This document shows, one piece after another, positions 8,878 through 17,780 of a DNA stretch of 64,000 bases. Position numbers and translations under genes: made by a program. Below the pieces are notes generated by a model. The model made no database searches. It was not told the origin of the DNA and was given only the letters and a program-made list of their open reading frames with translations. How positions within the stretch are numbered: position 1 is the first letter of the stretch; each line of letters begins with the position of its first letter. The stretch covers positions 1 through 64,000 of the forward strand of contig NZ_JADMKU010000014.1 in the NCBI RefSeq assembly GCF_018219815.1, given 5' to 3'. The stretch is from Thalassovita aquimarina (GTDB lineage: Bacteria; Pseudomonadota; Alphaproteobacteria; Rhodobacterales; Rhodobacteraceae).

Positions 8878-9309
8878 CTAATCCCCCCGATCACGCAGAT
8901 AGAGCCACAACCGCTCGGCGAAATGAGGAATCGCCCTTGGGTGGGCCAAGTAGGCGCCGGCCTCCATCAGTTGCCAACGCTGCCCTTCATTGCCCAGCCT
9001 GATATCGGCCGCCCGCGCCGCGCCCAGATGCGCGGCAAAGAACCAGACCGGCAGCCTGTCGTCGCTCTTGAAACTGCGCTTCCAGATCAGGTCACTGTCT
9101 TGCAGCACAACCGACAGCTCTTCGCGGGTTTCGCGGATCACGCATTGTTCCGGCGTTTCCCCCGGATTGCTGCCGCCGCCGGGAAAATCCCAATAGCCGG
9201 GCCACGGTATCCCCGGCTTTTCGTCGCGCAGCATCACGGCAAGCTTGTCGCCGATGAAAAGCGCCAGCTTTGCGCCGCGAAATGCTGTATTCTCTGTCCT
9301 GCCGGTCAT
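8878..9309 (-). CDS. Nudix hydrolase
   Basis: A 143-residue Nudix-fold protein. The Nudix box begins at GGSNPGETPEQCV and continues through RETREEL. It matches G-x5-E-x7-RE-U-x-EE-x-G-U except that the near-terminal glycine is serine. The metal-binding RE and EE residues are intact, so hydrolysis of a nucleoside diphosphate linked to another group is expected. The substrate is not predictable from sequence. The segment PGYWDFPGG just before the box is typical of MutT-like members. Start at 9309, 38 bases from the divergent dinB start, so the two genes share a very short promoter region. Confidence 0.85.
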   Translation of the reverse strand: MTGRTENTAFRGAKLALFIGDKLAVMLRDEKPGIPWPGYWDFPGGGSNPGETPEQCVIRETREELSVVLQDSDLIWKRSFKSDDRLPVWFFAAHLGAARAADIRLGNEGQRWQLMEAGAYLAHPRAIPHFAERLWLYLRDRGD

Positions 9310-9347
9310 ATACCCGCCCTTGCACGTCTCACTGGAACATCCCGCCC

Positions 9348-10601
9348 ATGCCATCGCTTTGTCGAGATTGCCTGACCAGTTTTGACACCGGCCCACGCTG
9401 CCCCGCCTGCGGCCGCCCGAGAATCGTGCCCCATCCTGAACTGTTTTCACTGTCCATCGCACATATGGATTGTGACGCATTCTATGCATCGGTGGAAAAA
9501 CGCGACAATCCCGACTTGGCTGACAAACCCGTGATCATCGGCGGCGGGAAACGCGGCGTGGTGTCCACCGCCTGCTATATCGCGCGCATTCGCGGGGTGC
9601 GGTCGGCCATGCCGATGTTCCAGGCGCTGAAACTGTGCCCCGACGCTGTGGTGATCAAACCGCGGATGCAGGTCTATGCCGAGGTGTCGCGCGAGATTCG
9701 CCGGATGATGCAGGATCTGACGCCGGACGTGCAACCGCTATCCCTGGACGAAGCCTTCATGGACCTCAGCGGCACCGAACGGCTGCACGGCGCGCCGCCC
9801 GCCGTGATGCTGGCGCGGCTGGTCAAGCGGATGAAGGACGAACTGGGCGTCACCGGGTCGATCGGGCTGAGCCACAACAAGTTCCTCGCCAAGGTCGCGT
9901 CGGACCTGCAGAAACCGCGGGGGTTTTCGGTGATCGGCGAAGCGGAAACCGCCGATTTCCTGCGCGACAAACCGGTGCGGATGATCTGGGGCGTCGGTCA
10001 GGCGACGCAGGCGGCGCTGGACAAGGCGGGGATCAGGACCTTCACCGATCTGCTGCGATGGGACCGGGAGGATCTGAATCAGCGCTTCGGGTCGATGGGC
10101 GACCGGCTGTGGCACCTGGCGCGCGGTCAGGACCGGCGCCGCGTCACCGCCCATGAACCGATCAAATCCATTTCCAACGAAACGACGTTTTTCGAAGACA
10201 CCTCCGACCCCGATATCCTTGACGGTCACCTGTGGCGGATGGCGGAAAAGGTCGCCGACCGGGCCAAGGCCAAGGGGTTGGCGGGCCGGGTCGTGACGCT
10301 GAAGCTCAAGCGGGCCGATTTCAAGACGCTGACGCGCCGCCACAAGCTGCACAGCGCGACGCAGCTGGCCGACGCGATCTATCGCAACGCCCGCGCCCTG
10401 TTCGATCAGCTTCCGGGGCGCGGTCCGTACCGGCTTATCGGTGTCGGGTTGTCGGAACTTTGCCCCGAAGCCCAGGCCGACCTGTCGGGTGACCTGCTCG
10501 ACCCCGGAGCGGCGACCCGCGGCAAGGCCGAACGCGCCACCGACGCGATCCGCGAACGTTTCGGCAAGGATGCGATCAGGAAAGGCCGGGCCCTGCGCTG
10601 A
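9348..10601 (+). CDS. dinB: DinB, Y-family translesion DNA polymerase IV with N-terminal zinc-ribbon-like segment
   Basis: A 417-residue Y-family polymerase that copies past damaged bases. Catalytic acidic residues lie in MDCDAFYASVEKRDNP and SLDEAFMD, and the HNKFLAKVASDLQKP motif of the palm and the helix-hairpin-helix region (WGVGQATQAALDKAGI) follow. Ahead of the polymerase sits a 30-residue segment with two CxxC pairs (CRDCLTSFDTGPRCPACG), a putative zinc ribbon absent from E. coli DinB. The ATG at 9348 is the only start that includes this segment without running into the divergent Nudix gene. No clear SOS box is visible in the short intergenic space. Its stop touches the next convergent gene. 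Confidence 0.93.
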   Translation: MPSLCRDCLTSFDTGPRCPACGRPRIVPHPELFSLSIAHMDCDAFYASVEKRDNPDLADKPVIIGGGKRGVVSTACYIARIRGVRSAMPMFQALKLCPDAVVIKPRMQVYAEVSREIRRMMQDLTPDVQPLSLDEAFMDLSGTERLHGAPPAVMLARLVKRMKDELGVTGSIGLSHNKFLAKVASDLQKPRGFSVIGEAETADFLRDKPVRMIWGVGQATQAALDKAGIRTFTDLLRWDREDLNQRFGSMGDRLWHLARGQDRRRVTAHEPIKSISNETTFFEDTSDPDILDGHLWRMAEKVADRAKAKGLAGRVVTLKLKRADFKTLTRRHKLHSATQLADAIYRNARALFDQLPGRGPYRLIGVGLSELCPEAQADLSGDLLDPGAATRGKAERATDAIRERFGKDAIRKGRALR

Positions 10602-11462
10602 TCATTCCGCCGCCAAACGCTTGTCCTGCGCCCCGATATCCGCGATCCGCGCGACGACCCCGCGCAGCAGGCGGCGGAACGCGGCGAAATCCTCGTTCGG
10701 CCGGATCGCCTTTTCATCCATGTAAAGCGACCGGTCGATTTCCACCTGCACCGTGTGCTGGCGCCGCGACGGGCGGCCGTAATGCTGCGTGGTATAGGCC
10801 CCGGCGAACGGCGCGTTGCGCGCAACGCGCAGCCCCGCGTCGCGAAAGGCCGCTTCGATCTGATCGACGATATCGCCCGAAGCGGACGCCCCGAACCGGT
10901 CGCCCAGCACGATATCCGGGCGCGGTGTGCCGGAACGCACGACATTTTCCAGCGCCTCATGCGGCATTGAATGGCAATCGATCAGGATCGCTTCGCCGAA
11001 ACCGGCATGCGATTCGTCCAGGAGCTTCTGCAACTGCTGGTGATAGGGCACCCAGTAGCCGTTGATTCGCCGCTGCGCCTCGGCCAGCGATATCTTGCCG
11101 CTGTAAATCGCCCGCCCATTGGCCACCACGCGCGGCACGATGCCCAGACCGGACGCGATTCGCGGGTTGTGCCCGCCGCCGCGCACCCCTTCGATCAAAG
11201 CCGGGTCCAGTTCCTCGGCACTGCGATTGAGATCGATGAACGCCCGCGGCGGCCCCGCCATCAGGAACGGCGCACCGAATCGCGGCGCGCAGTCGAACAG
11301 CTTGTCCACAAAGGCGTCTTCGGAACTGCGGATCAATTGGCGATCCAGCACTGTACGGCGCAGGAAAGATGCGGGATAATCACAACCGCTGTGGGGGGAC
11401 GCGAAAACAACGCTTGTACTGCGTTTTTCGGGGTGAACGATCTCGAATGCGACCTTGGGCAA
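10602..11462 (-). CDS. N-formylglutamate amidohydrolase family protein
   Basis: A 286-residue member of the N-formylglutamate amidohydrolase family (hydrolysis of N-formyl-L-glutamate to glutamate and formate, or of a related N-acyl amino acid). Family blocks include FASPHSG near the start, DLNRS, and the metal-site-like DCHSMPH. The start is best placed at a TTG (11462, protein MPKVAFEIVHPEKR): an AAGGAG site lies exactly 6 bases before it, whereas the upstream ATG at 11489 has none. No hut genes are nearby, so a role in histidine breakdown is not supported by context. Convergent with dinB. Confidence 0.85.
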   Translation of the reverse strand: MPKVAFEIVHPEKRSTSVVFASPHSGCDYPASFLRRTVLDRQLIRSSEDAFVDKLFDCAPRFGAPFLMAGPPRAFIDLNRSAEELDPALIEGVRGGGHNPRIASGLGIVPRVVANGRAIYSGKISLAEAQRRINGYWVPYHQQLQKLLDESHAGFGEAILIDCHSMPHEALENVVRSGTPRPDIVLGDRFGASASGDIVDQIEAAFRDAGLRVARNAPFAGAYTTQHYGRPSRRQHTVQVEIDRSLYMDEKAIRPNEDFAAFRRLLRGVVARIADIGAQDKRLAAE

Positions 11463-11518
11463 GACGGGCTCCTTTTCAGGAAATATCATAGCCCGATTAT
11501 TCTTGTTGCCAAAAGCCC

Positions 11519-11547
11519 TTGATCCCCCCGCCGACTCCTTTTATAGA
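11519..11547 (+). promoter_or_regulatory. Housekeeping promoter of tRNA-Val and rpmJ
   Basis: TTGATC, a 17-base spacer and TATAGA form a good sigma-70-type promoter. It ends 64 bases before the tRNA. Confidence 0.6.
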
Positions 11548-11611
11548 GCGCGAACCGGCGCGGAATTCCGCGCCCCTTTCTTTGGGGCTCGGGGCCAAAC
11601 TGGACAAATAC

Positions 11612-11686
11612 GGGCGATTAGCTCAGCGGTAGAGCACTTCGTTGACATCGAAGGGGTCACAAGTTCGATCCTTGTATCGCCCACCA
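11612..11686 (+). tRNA. tRNA-Val (anticodon GAC)
   Basis: A full cloverleaf: acceptor GGGCGAT pairs with ATCGCCC, the D arm is GCTCAGCGGTAGAGC, the anticodon stem CTTCG/CGAAG encloses loop TTGACAT (anticodon GAC), and the T arm has GTTCGATC. The discriminator is A and CCA is encoded. Length 75 bases. Confidence 0.97.
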
Positions 11687-11756
11687 TTTACTTCGCTTCC
11701 CAGGAAGCGACCCGCAACCCAGGCGCAAAGGCGCGCCGCGAATGAAGGAGATGACC

Positions 11757-11882
11757 ATGAAGGTCAAGAACTCGCTCCGCTCGCTGAAGCAGCGTCACCG
11801 CGACTGCCGTGTCGTGCGCCGTAAAGGCCGCGTTTACGTGATCAACAAGACGCAGCGCCGCTTCAAGGCCCGTCAGGGCTAA
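11757..11882 (+). CDS. rpmJ: Ribosomal protein bL36
   Basis: A 41-residue ribosomal protein of the large subunit ([19 protein letters not shown]..., ending [10 protein letters not shown]). This is the zinc-free type, with only one of the four zinc-binding cysteines left, and it is the length usual in alphaproteobacteria. AAGGAG lies 6 bases before the ATG. The gene follows tRNA-Val by 70 bases and ends before a strong terminator, so tRNA and rpmJ probably share a transcript from the promoter at 11519. Confidence 0.97.
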   Translation: MKVKNSLRSLKQRHRDCRVVRRKGRVYVINKTQRRFKARQG

Positions 11883-11907
11883 GCGTAGCTTCCATAGCTT
11901 TAAAAAG

Positions 11908-11937
11908 ACCGTCCTGATTTCAGGGCGGTTTTTTTTT
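11908..11937 (+). terminator. Rho-independent terminator after rpmJ
   Basis: A 9-bp stem (ACCGTCCTG / CAGGGCGGT with one G-U pair) and 4-base loop, followed by nine T. Confidence 0.92.
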
Positions 11938-12055
11938 GCGCAAGCCGCCGGCACTTGGGCGCATGTTTGCGCGGCCCTGCGATTCCCGGCATCCCCGCCG
12001 CTCCGCTCAGGCCGGCATCTGATCTGTGTCATAAAAGAATGACCCGAATCACTGC

Positions 12056-13933
12056 ATGGAACATGACAGCAATCAGCGAACGAGTTTCGACATGACAGCC
12101 CCCGCCTCCAAGCCGACCGTCGCACCGCGCCCCAAAGGCGAAACCACGCAGCAACCTGCCAGCGCGGCGAAACCGCCGCTGCCGCCACGCCACAATGCGC
12201 CGGGCACGACCGTCCACCCGCATGACGCGCTGGACCGGTCGCTGCGCGCCGCCATGGCCAAGTTCACCGCCGGCGTGTCGCCCTATGCCGCTTCCGAGGC
12301 CTGGGTCGACTGGGCAACGCATCTGGCCTTCGCGCCGGGGCGGCAATCCGAATTGATCGCGCAAGCCCAGAAGAACATGTTCAAGCTCGCCGCTTTCGCC
12401 GCGAACCAGTTTTCCGACGCCCCGGAAATGCCGTTCCACCCTAACGGCAACGACCACCGCTTCACCCATCCCGACTGGACCAAACCACCATTTTCCCTGA
12501 TGCAGCAAAGCTTCCTTGCGATGCAGGACTGGTGGGACCAGGCCACGACCGACACGCCCGGCGCTCAGAAGAAGAACACCGACCGCGTGTCCTTCATGAT
12601 CCGTCAGATGCTGGATACGGCATCGCCGTCGAACATACCGCTGCTCAACCCAGAAATTTTGGAAACCGCACGCCAGACCAAGGGGCAGTCCTTTATCGAC
12701 GGATTGCAGAACCTGGCCGAAGACATCTCCGATCTCATCACCGAGAAACCGTTTGACGCGCCCAAGGAATTTCGCGTCGGCGAAACTCTCGCCGCCACGC
12801 CGGGACAGGTGGTGTATCGCAACGAATTGTTCGAACTGATCCAGTACAGCCCGCAAACCGCACAGGTGCATGCCGAACCGATCCTGATCGTGCCGGCCTG
12901 GATCATGAAATACTACATCCTCGATCTCAGCCGCCACAATTCGCTGATCGGGTATCTGGTGGCGCAGGGCTTCACCGTCTTCGCCATTTCCTGGGTCAAC
13001 CCGACCGCCGATCAAAGCGACCTGTCGATGGAGGATTACCGGCAGGACGGCGTGATGGCGGCGCTGGACGCGGTATCGGACATCGTGCCGGACCGGAAAA
13101 TCCACGCCTGCGGCTATTGCCTGGGGGGCACGATCCTGTCGATCGCGGCGGCCACCATGGCCCGCGACGGCGATGACCGGCTGGCCTCGGTCACGCTGCT
13201 GGCGGCGCAGACCGACTTTTCCGAGGCGGGCGAACTGATGCTGTTCGTCGACGAAAGCCAGATCGCGTTCCTCGAGGATATGATGTGGTCGCAGGGTTAC
13301 CTCGATCAGCGGCAGATGAGCGGCGCCTTCCAAGCGCTTCGGGCCGAAGATTTGGTCTGGACCCGCGCCGTGCGCCGCTATCTCATGGGGCTGGAGGACC
13401 GGCAGGCCGATATCTCGGTCTGGAACATGGATGCGACGCGGATGCCCTACCGGATGCATTCGCAATACCTGCGCGGGCTTTTTCTGGAAAACCGGCTGAG
13501 CGCGGGGCGCTTCGCGGTCGACGGGCGGGTGATCGCACTGAAGGACATCAAGGCGCCGTTCTTCGTCGTCGCGACAGAGAAAGATCACATCGCGCCCTGG
13601 CGATCTGTCTACAAGACCAAGCTGTTCACCGATGGCGACCTGACCTTCGTCCTGACCAAGGGCGGCCATAATGGCGGCATCGTCAGCGAACCGGGCCACA
13701 AGGGGCGGTATTACCGAATCGGGTTCCGGCCCGCCGATGCGCTATACAGCGACCCCGACAGCTGGGTCGCTGCGCATGATCCCAAAGATGGATCGTGGTG
13801 GCCGGAATGGTCCGACTGGCTGAACAGGGCGCAATCCGACGACCGCAAGGTCGCCCCGCCGACGATGGGCGCGCCAGACAAGGGCTATCCGCCGCTGGCA
13901 CCGGCGCCGGGAACCTATGTGTTCCAGAAATAG
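12056..13933 (+). CDS. phaC: Class I poly(3-hydroxyalkanoate) synthase
   Basis: A 625-residue alpha/beta-hydrolase-fold polymerase that joins 3-hydroxyacyl-CoA units into polyhydroxyalkanoate granules. The lipase-box-like GYCLGG carries the catalytic cysteine (C355), with D510 in EKDHIAPW and H538 in GGHNGG completing the triad. The N-terminal PhaC domain is present (PFHPNGNDHRFTHPDWTKPPF region). The first 60 residues are low-complexity Pro/Ala-rich. The start may be the ATG at 12056 or at 12092 (MTAPASKP); neither has a clear ribosome site. No phasin or phaR lies beside it. It converges with the pseudo-caspase gene, with one base between the stops. Confidence 0.93.
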   Translation: MEHDSNQRTSFDMTAPASKPTVAPRPKGETTQQPASAAKPPLPPRHNAPGTTVHPHDALDRSLRAAMAKFTAGVSPYAASEAWVDWATHLAFAPGRQSELIAQAQKNMFKLAAFAANQFSDAPEMPFHPNGNDHRFTHPDWTKPPFSLMQQSFLAMQDWWDQATTDTPGAQKKNTDRVSFMIRQMLDTASPSNIPLLNPEILETARQTKGQSFIDGLQNLAEDISDLITEKPFDAPKEFRVGETLAATPGQVVYRNELFELIQYSPQTAQVHAEPILIVPAWIMKYYILDLSRHNSLIGYLVAQGFTVFAISWVNPTADQSDLSMEDYRQDGVMAALDAVSDIVPDRKIHACGYCLGGTILSIAAATMARDGDDRLASVTLLAAQTDFSEAGELMLFVDESQIAFLEDMMWSQGYLDQRQMSGAFQALRAEDLVWTRAVRRYLMGLEDRQADISVWNMDATRMPYRMHSQYLRGLFLENRLSAGRFAVDGRVIALKDIKAPFFVVATEKDHIAPWRSVYKTKLFTDGDLTFVLTKGGHNGGIVSEPGHKGRYYRIGFRPADALYSDPDSWVAAHDPKDGSWWPEWSDWLNRAQSDDRKVAPPTMGAPDKGYPPLAPAPGTYVFQK

Positions 13934-13934
13934 A

Positions 13935-15533
13935 TCAGCGCAGGATACCTGTCGTCAGCAATACCATCGTGCGCTGTGACACATAGCCGGTCGCGGGCAA
14001 TTCGTTCGCACGCTGGAACTGGCGCAACGCTTTGCGGGTCTGCTTGTCGAAATTGCCGTCTATCTTTCCCGGGTTGAGCCCAACCCTTTTCAGAGATTGC
14101 TCCACCAGCAGCCGTGAAATGGGATTTGCGGCGACCGTGCGTTCCTCTGCCTTGTCGCGTTCGATCTGTTCCCGGTCGACACGATCCCGTTCCAGTTCGG
14201 CGATCCGGTCGCGCGCGTCCCGGGCGTGTGCGCCGAAGGGATATGTGTCGAGGTAGTTCCGGTAGGCCGCGATCGTATCCGCCCTGCGCGCCCGGTCCCA
14301 TGCCGCCGGTTCGCCCCGGCTGCGTTCGATTTCGGCCAACCGGTCACGGGCGGTTTCGGCGTAAATGCCGTTGGGATAACGGTTGAGGTAGTCACGGTAT
14401 CCGGCTTCGGTCCCAAGCGCACCGCTGCGCTGCCAATAGGCCCGGTCCTGCCGTTCCAGTTCCTCGCGCCGCTGTGACGCCTCGCGACGAATCTGCCCCA
14501 CCTGCTGCGCGGTCAGATACCCCGTTTGGGTATAATTCCGGCTTTTCTGGTAGCGCCGGATCGCGGACCGGCTATTGGCGCCGAAAACGCCGTCCACGCC
14601 GCCGGTGTCGAAGCCCAGCAACGTCAGGTCCCGTTGCAGGTTGCGGCGGTCGTCCCAGGACAGGCCAAGCGCTTTCTCCTCCGCTTCCGCACGAAGGCGC
14701 GGTTCGTCTTCGGCCTCCGCGATCAGGCGGCGCGCTTCCCCCGCGAACAAACCGTTCGGAAACCGATCGAGATAGCTGCGATAGGCCGCAACCGTGCCCA
14801 GGTCGCGCACGGCGCTCCAGTAAGCCGCATCGCTTTCGTTCACCGGGTCGACATCGCCGTCCCCCAGCCCGAGCGGAAGGTCATCGGGCAGATACCCCCT
14901 CATCGTCACGCCTTTTGGCAGGTTGCGCGCGATCCGGCCCAGCGGCTGCGGCGCAGCCATCACCGCGTTGCCCAGCAACGGCTGCAGCTTGTCCGCCGGC
15001 CCCTCCAGGAGCGCGACGCCCTGGGCAAGCGGCAGTCGCCGCGCCCCGACACGCAATCCCGGTCCGGGGGCTTCGCGGCTGCTCCAGGACGGAGCCACCA
15101 CCAGAACGCCATGCCCCGGGTGGCCGCCGAGGATTTGGGCCAGCCCCCCCAGAGAAACCCCGTAGCGTCCGACGGTCATGTCCGACAGGTCGCGGTAATC
15201 GCGCCCCAGAAGCCAGCTGTCGGTGGAAGAGGCCACGATACGTCCCGATGCGATCACGACGATCCGGTCGGCATCGCCCTTGGCCAACGCGCTGCGAAAC
15301 GATTCCGCCGCGCGTGTCATGGTCGTGGCTTTCCAGTCTTGGCCGCCGAAAACTTCAAAACCGGCCTCGCGCAGGATGCTTGACCATGTGTCGAAGGACG
15401 CCGCGCGCGGTTCGGCCGGGGCGTTGTCATAGCTCCGGTTGGTCAGGATCAGCGCGTAATCCGCCGCTCTGGCATCATGGGTCCACAGCAGCATTGCGGC
15501 CACTAGACCGGTGAAAACGGAAGATATTCGCAT
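13935..15533 (-). CDS. Exported pseudo-caspase with three repeats and two peptidoglycan-binding domains
   Basis: A 532-residue protein with signal peptide (MRISSVFTGLVAAMLLWTHDARA). Residues about 24-215 follow the caspase-like fold order (DYALILTNRSYDN opening, then IVVIASGRIV and VLVVAPSWSS strands). The catalytic positions appear lost: SGR stands where SGHG is expected, and no cysteine follows the second strand. Three copies of a 38-residue repeat (AYWSAVRDLGTVAAYRSYL, AYWQRSGALGTEAGYRDYL and AAWDRARRADTIAAYRNYL types) sit at about 236-273, 366-404 and 407-445. Two PG-binding-1 domains lie at about 298-345 and 475-525. This suggests a periplasmic wall-associated scaffold rather than a peptidase. 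Its partner is unknown. Confidence 0.75.
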   Translation of the reverse strand: MRISSVFTGLVAAMLLWTHDARAADYALILTNRSYDNAPAEPRAASFDTWSSILREAGFEVFGGQDWKATTMTRAAESFRSALAKGDADRIVVIASGRIVASSTDSWLLGRDYRDLSDMTVGRYGVSLGGLAQILGGHPGHGVLVVAPSWSSREAPGPGLRVGARRLPLAQGVALLEGPADKLQPLLGNAVMAAPQPLGRIARNLPKGVTMRGYLPDDLPLGLGDGDVDPVNESDAAYWSAVRDLGTVAAYRSYLDRFPNGLFAGEARRLIAEAEDEPRLRAEAEEKALGLSWDDRRNLQRDLTLLGFDTGGVDGVFGANSRSAIRRYQKSRNYTQTGYLTAQQVGQIRREASQRREELERQDRAYWQRSGALGTEAGYRDYLNRYPNGIYAETARDRLAEIERSRGEPAAWDRARRADTIAAYRNYLDTYPFGAHARDARDRIAELERDRVDREQIERDKAEERTVAANPISRLLVEQSLKRVGLNPGKIDGNFDKQTRKALRQFQRANELPATGYVSQRTMVLLTTGILR

Positions 15534-15561
15534 GGCAGCCCCCTTAGGTTCTGCCCCCAGC

Positions 15562-16782
15562 TTAGTCGTAACTGCGCTGATCCTCGATAACTTTTCCGTC
15601 GTTGGGCAGAGATCCGGGCGAAACCAGCTGAATCTTGCCCTTCATCTTCAGCAGGTCGATAACCGATGACGCATAGGCATCGGGTTCCTGCGCCTCGGTT
15701 TCGATCTGAACCGTCATCGTGTCCATTTCGCCATCGCGCCCGGCGATGACGCGTGCCTTGACGATGTCATCATGCTTGGCGACCAGTTGCGCCACCTGTT
15801 CGGGGCGCACGAACATACCCTTGATCTTGGTGGTCTGGTCGGCCCGGCCCATCCAGCCCTTGATACGCATATTGGTGCGACCGCAGGGGCTTTGCCCGGC
15901 CATCACCGCGCTCAGGTCGCCGGTGGCGAAGCGGATCAGCGGGTAGTCGGGGTTCAGCGTCGTCACCACGACTTCGCCCACCTCGCCCGGGGCGACCGGG
16001 TCGCCGGTGCCGGGGCGGACGATTTCGACGATCACGCCCTCGTCGACGATCATGCCTTCCATCGCCTCCGATTCGTAGGCGACGTTGCCCAGATCGGCGG
16101 TGGCATAACATTGCATGCAGGTGATGGCGCGATCCGCGTATTCCTGCCGCAACGAGGGGAACAACGCGCCGCCGCCGACGGCGGCCTTGGTGATGCCCAG
16201 CTTCAGCCCCATCGCTTCGGCCTTGTCGAGGATGATCTTGAGATAGTCGGGCGTGCCGGCATAGGCGGTGACGCCAACGTCATGGGCGGCGCGGGCCTGC
16301 AACTCGGTCTGGCCGGTTCCGGCGGGCAAAACCGCCGCGCCCACGGTGCGCGCGCCGTTTTCGAAAATCATCCCCGCCGGGGTCAGGTGATAGCCGAAGC
16401 AGTTCTGCACGATATCGCCCTTGCCGATGCCGCAGGCATGCAGGAAGCGGCCCATCCGCCACCAGTCGTAATCGGTCCCGCCGGGTTCATAGATCGGGCC
16501 CGGCGACTGAAAGATATGCGCGAAACCGCTGGCAGGCTTCGACGTCAAACCGCCGAACGGGTAATCCCCACCCTGCGCCCGGACCAGATCGGATTTGCGC
16601 ACCACCGGCAACCCGGCCAGGTCCGCCACCGACTTGATCGCCCCCGCATCGACATCCTTCAGGCTGTCGCCATAGCCGGACAGGGGCTGCGCCCGGGCAA
16701 TCTGTTCCGGCAGGGCCGTGGCCAGGGCGGCGGCGCGTTCATCCGCGCTGCGGGTTTCGAGATCGTCAAAAAAGCGGCTCAT
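15562..16782 (-). CDS. PaaK-type acid-CoA ligase (phenylacetate-CoA ligase family)
   Basis: A 406-residue adenylate-forming enzyme of the PaaK family, which activates an aryl or other carboxylic acid to its CoA thioester with ATP. Family blocks: FQSPGPIYEPGGTDYDWW, the adenine-site stretch QCYATADLGNVAYES, and the C-terminal RFATGDLS, GRADQTTKIKG and PEQVAQ motifs. Start at 16782 with GGAG 9 bases upstream. It is the last gene of the eight-gene Liv/ligase operon. Its presence together with a long-chain-type ligase at the operon's head argues that the importer serves a carboxylic acid. The actual substrate cannot be read from sequence. Confidence 0.85.
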   Translation of the reverse strand: MSRFFDDLETRSADERAAALATALPEQIARAQPLSGYGDSLKDVDAGAIKSVADLAGLPVVRKSDLVRAQGGDYPFGGLTSKPASGFAHIFQSPGPIYEPGGTDYDWWRMGRFLHACGIGKGDIVQNCFGYHLTPAGMIFENGARTVGAAVLPAGTGQTELQARAAHDVGVTAYAGTPDYLKIILDKAEAMGLKLGITKAAVGGGALFPSLRQEYADRAITCMQCYATADLGNVAYESEAMEGMIVDEGVIVEIVRPGTGDPVAPGEVGEVVVTTLNPDYPLIRFATGDLSAVMAGQSPCGRTNMRIKGWMGRADQTTKIKGMFVRPEQVAQLVAKHDDIVKARVIAGRDGEMDTMTVQIETEAQEPDAYASSVIDLLKMKGKIQLVSPGSLPNDGKVIEDQRSYD

Positions 16783-16881
16783 GGTAACAGTCTCCAGTGC
16801 GGGTGGCTTGGCAATTGTTCACCCGGCTGATTGGCATCCAGCTGGGGCAGGACGCTGCCCTGCCCGTTTTTCAGTTTTGTC

Positions 16882-17706
16882 TCAGCTCAGCCAGCGCTTG
16901 CGGCGGCGGTAGGACCGCACGTCGCGGAAGCTCTTGCGGCCCTCGTCGGACACGCCAAGGTAAAATTCCTTAACGTCCGGGTTTTCGCGCAAATCCGCAG
17001 CCGGGCCATCCATCACGACACGCCCCGATTCAAGGATGTACCCGTAATGGGCAAAGCGCAGCGCGACATTGGTGTTCTGCTCCGCAAGCAGGAAGGTCAC
17101 GCCTTCCTTTTCGTTAAGGTTCTTCACGATGTTGAAGATTTCCTCGACCAGCTGCGGCGCCAGTCCCATCGACGGTTCATCAAGAAGGATCGTTTCGGGG
17201 CGGCTCATGATCGCGCGACCGATGGCCACCATCTGTTGCTCACCGCCCGAGGTATAGCCGGCCTGGCTTCTGCGCCGCTCTTTCAGGCGCGGGAAGTACT
17301 GATAGACCATTTCCAGGTCCGCATCGACCGCGCCCTTGCCGTCCTTGCGGGTATAGGCGCCGGTCATCAGGTTTTCTTCCACGGTCAGGTGTTCGAAGCA
17401 GTGACGGCCTTCCATCACCTGGATCACACCCTTGTCCACAAGTTCGGCGGGGGCCCGATCCTGCACGCGTTCACCACGATAGAAAATGCTGCCTTTGGTG
17501 ACCTCGCCGCGTTCTGAATGCAGCAGGTTCGAAATGGCCTTCAGCGTGGTGGTCTTGCCGGCGCCGTTGCCGCCCAGCAGCGCGGTGATCCCGCCCTTTG
17601 GCACCTTCAGAGACACGCCTTTCAGCACCAGGATCACGTGGTTGTAGATCACCTCGATATTGTTGACCTCCAGAAGGGTCTCGTCGGTGGGTCCTGCATC
17701 CAGCAT
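16882..17706 (-). CDS. livF: LivF-type ABC transporter ATP-binding protein
   Basis: A 274-residue ATPase of the branched-chain amino acid (HAAT) importer family. Walker A is GGNGAGKTTT, the ABC signature is TSGGEQQM, and Walker B is ETILLDEPSMGLAP; the switch histidine of most ABC ATPases is replaced in LLAEQN, as is usual for LivF. A basic tail (RSYRRRKRWLS) extends beyond typical LivF. It pairs with LivG below the LivH/LivM membrane pair. It is separated from livK by a strong intercistronic hairpin. Confidence 0.9.
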   Translation of the reverse strand: MLDAGPTDETLLEVNNIEVIYNHVILVLKGVSLKVPKGGITALLGGNGAGKTTTLKAISNLLHSERGEVTKGSIFYRGERVQDRAPAELVDKGVIQVMEGRHCFEHLTVEENLMTGAYTRKDGKGAVDADLEMVYQYFPRLKERRRSQAGYTSGGEQQMVAIGRAIMSRPETILLDEPSMGLAPQLVEEIFNIVKNLNEKEGVTFLLAEQNTNVALRFAHYGYILESGRVVMDGPAADLRENPDVKEFYLGVSDEGRKSFRDVRSYRRRKRWLS

Positions 17707-17741
17707 CTGCGTTAACTTTCTGGTTATCGTTTGGTGGGGTC

Positions 17742-17767
17742 CCGGCCGCGCGCGATGGCGCGGCCGG
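17742..17767 (-). terminator. Intercistronic hairpin between livK and livF
   Basis: A perfect 10-bp GC stem (CCGGCCGCGC / GCGCGGCCGG) with a 6-base loop lies 14 bases after the livK stop, without a T tract. It more likely protects the 3' end of the binding-protein message or attenuates read-through than fully terminates. Confidence 0.7.
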
Positions 17768-17780
17768 AACGAGGGGAGGA

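Noticed and set aside
12029-13699. Open frame of 556 codons antisense to phaC
   Set aside because: Low-complexity Arg/Gly/His-rich translation with no family features. The plus-strand PHA synthase has an intact C-D-H triad.
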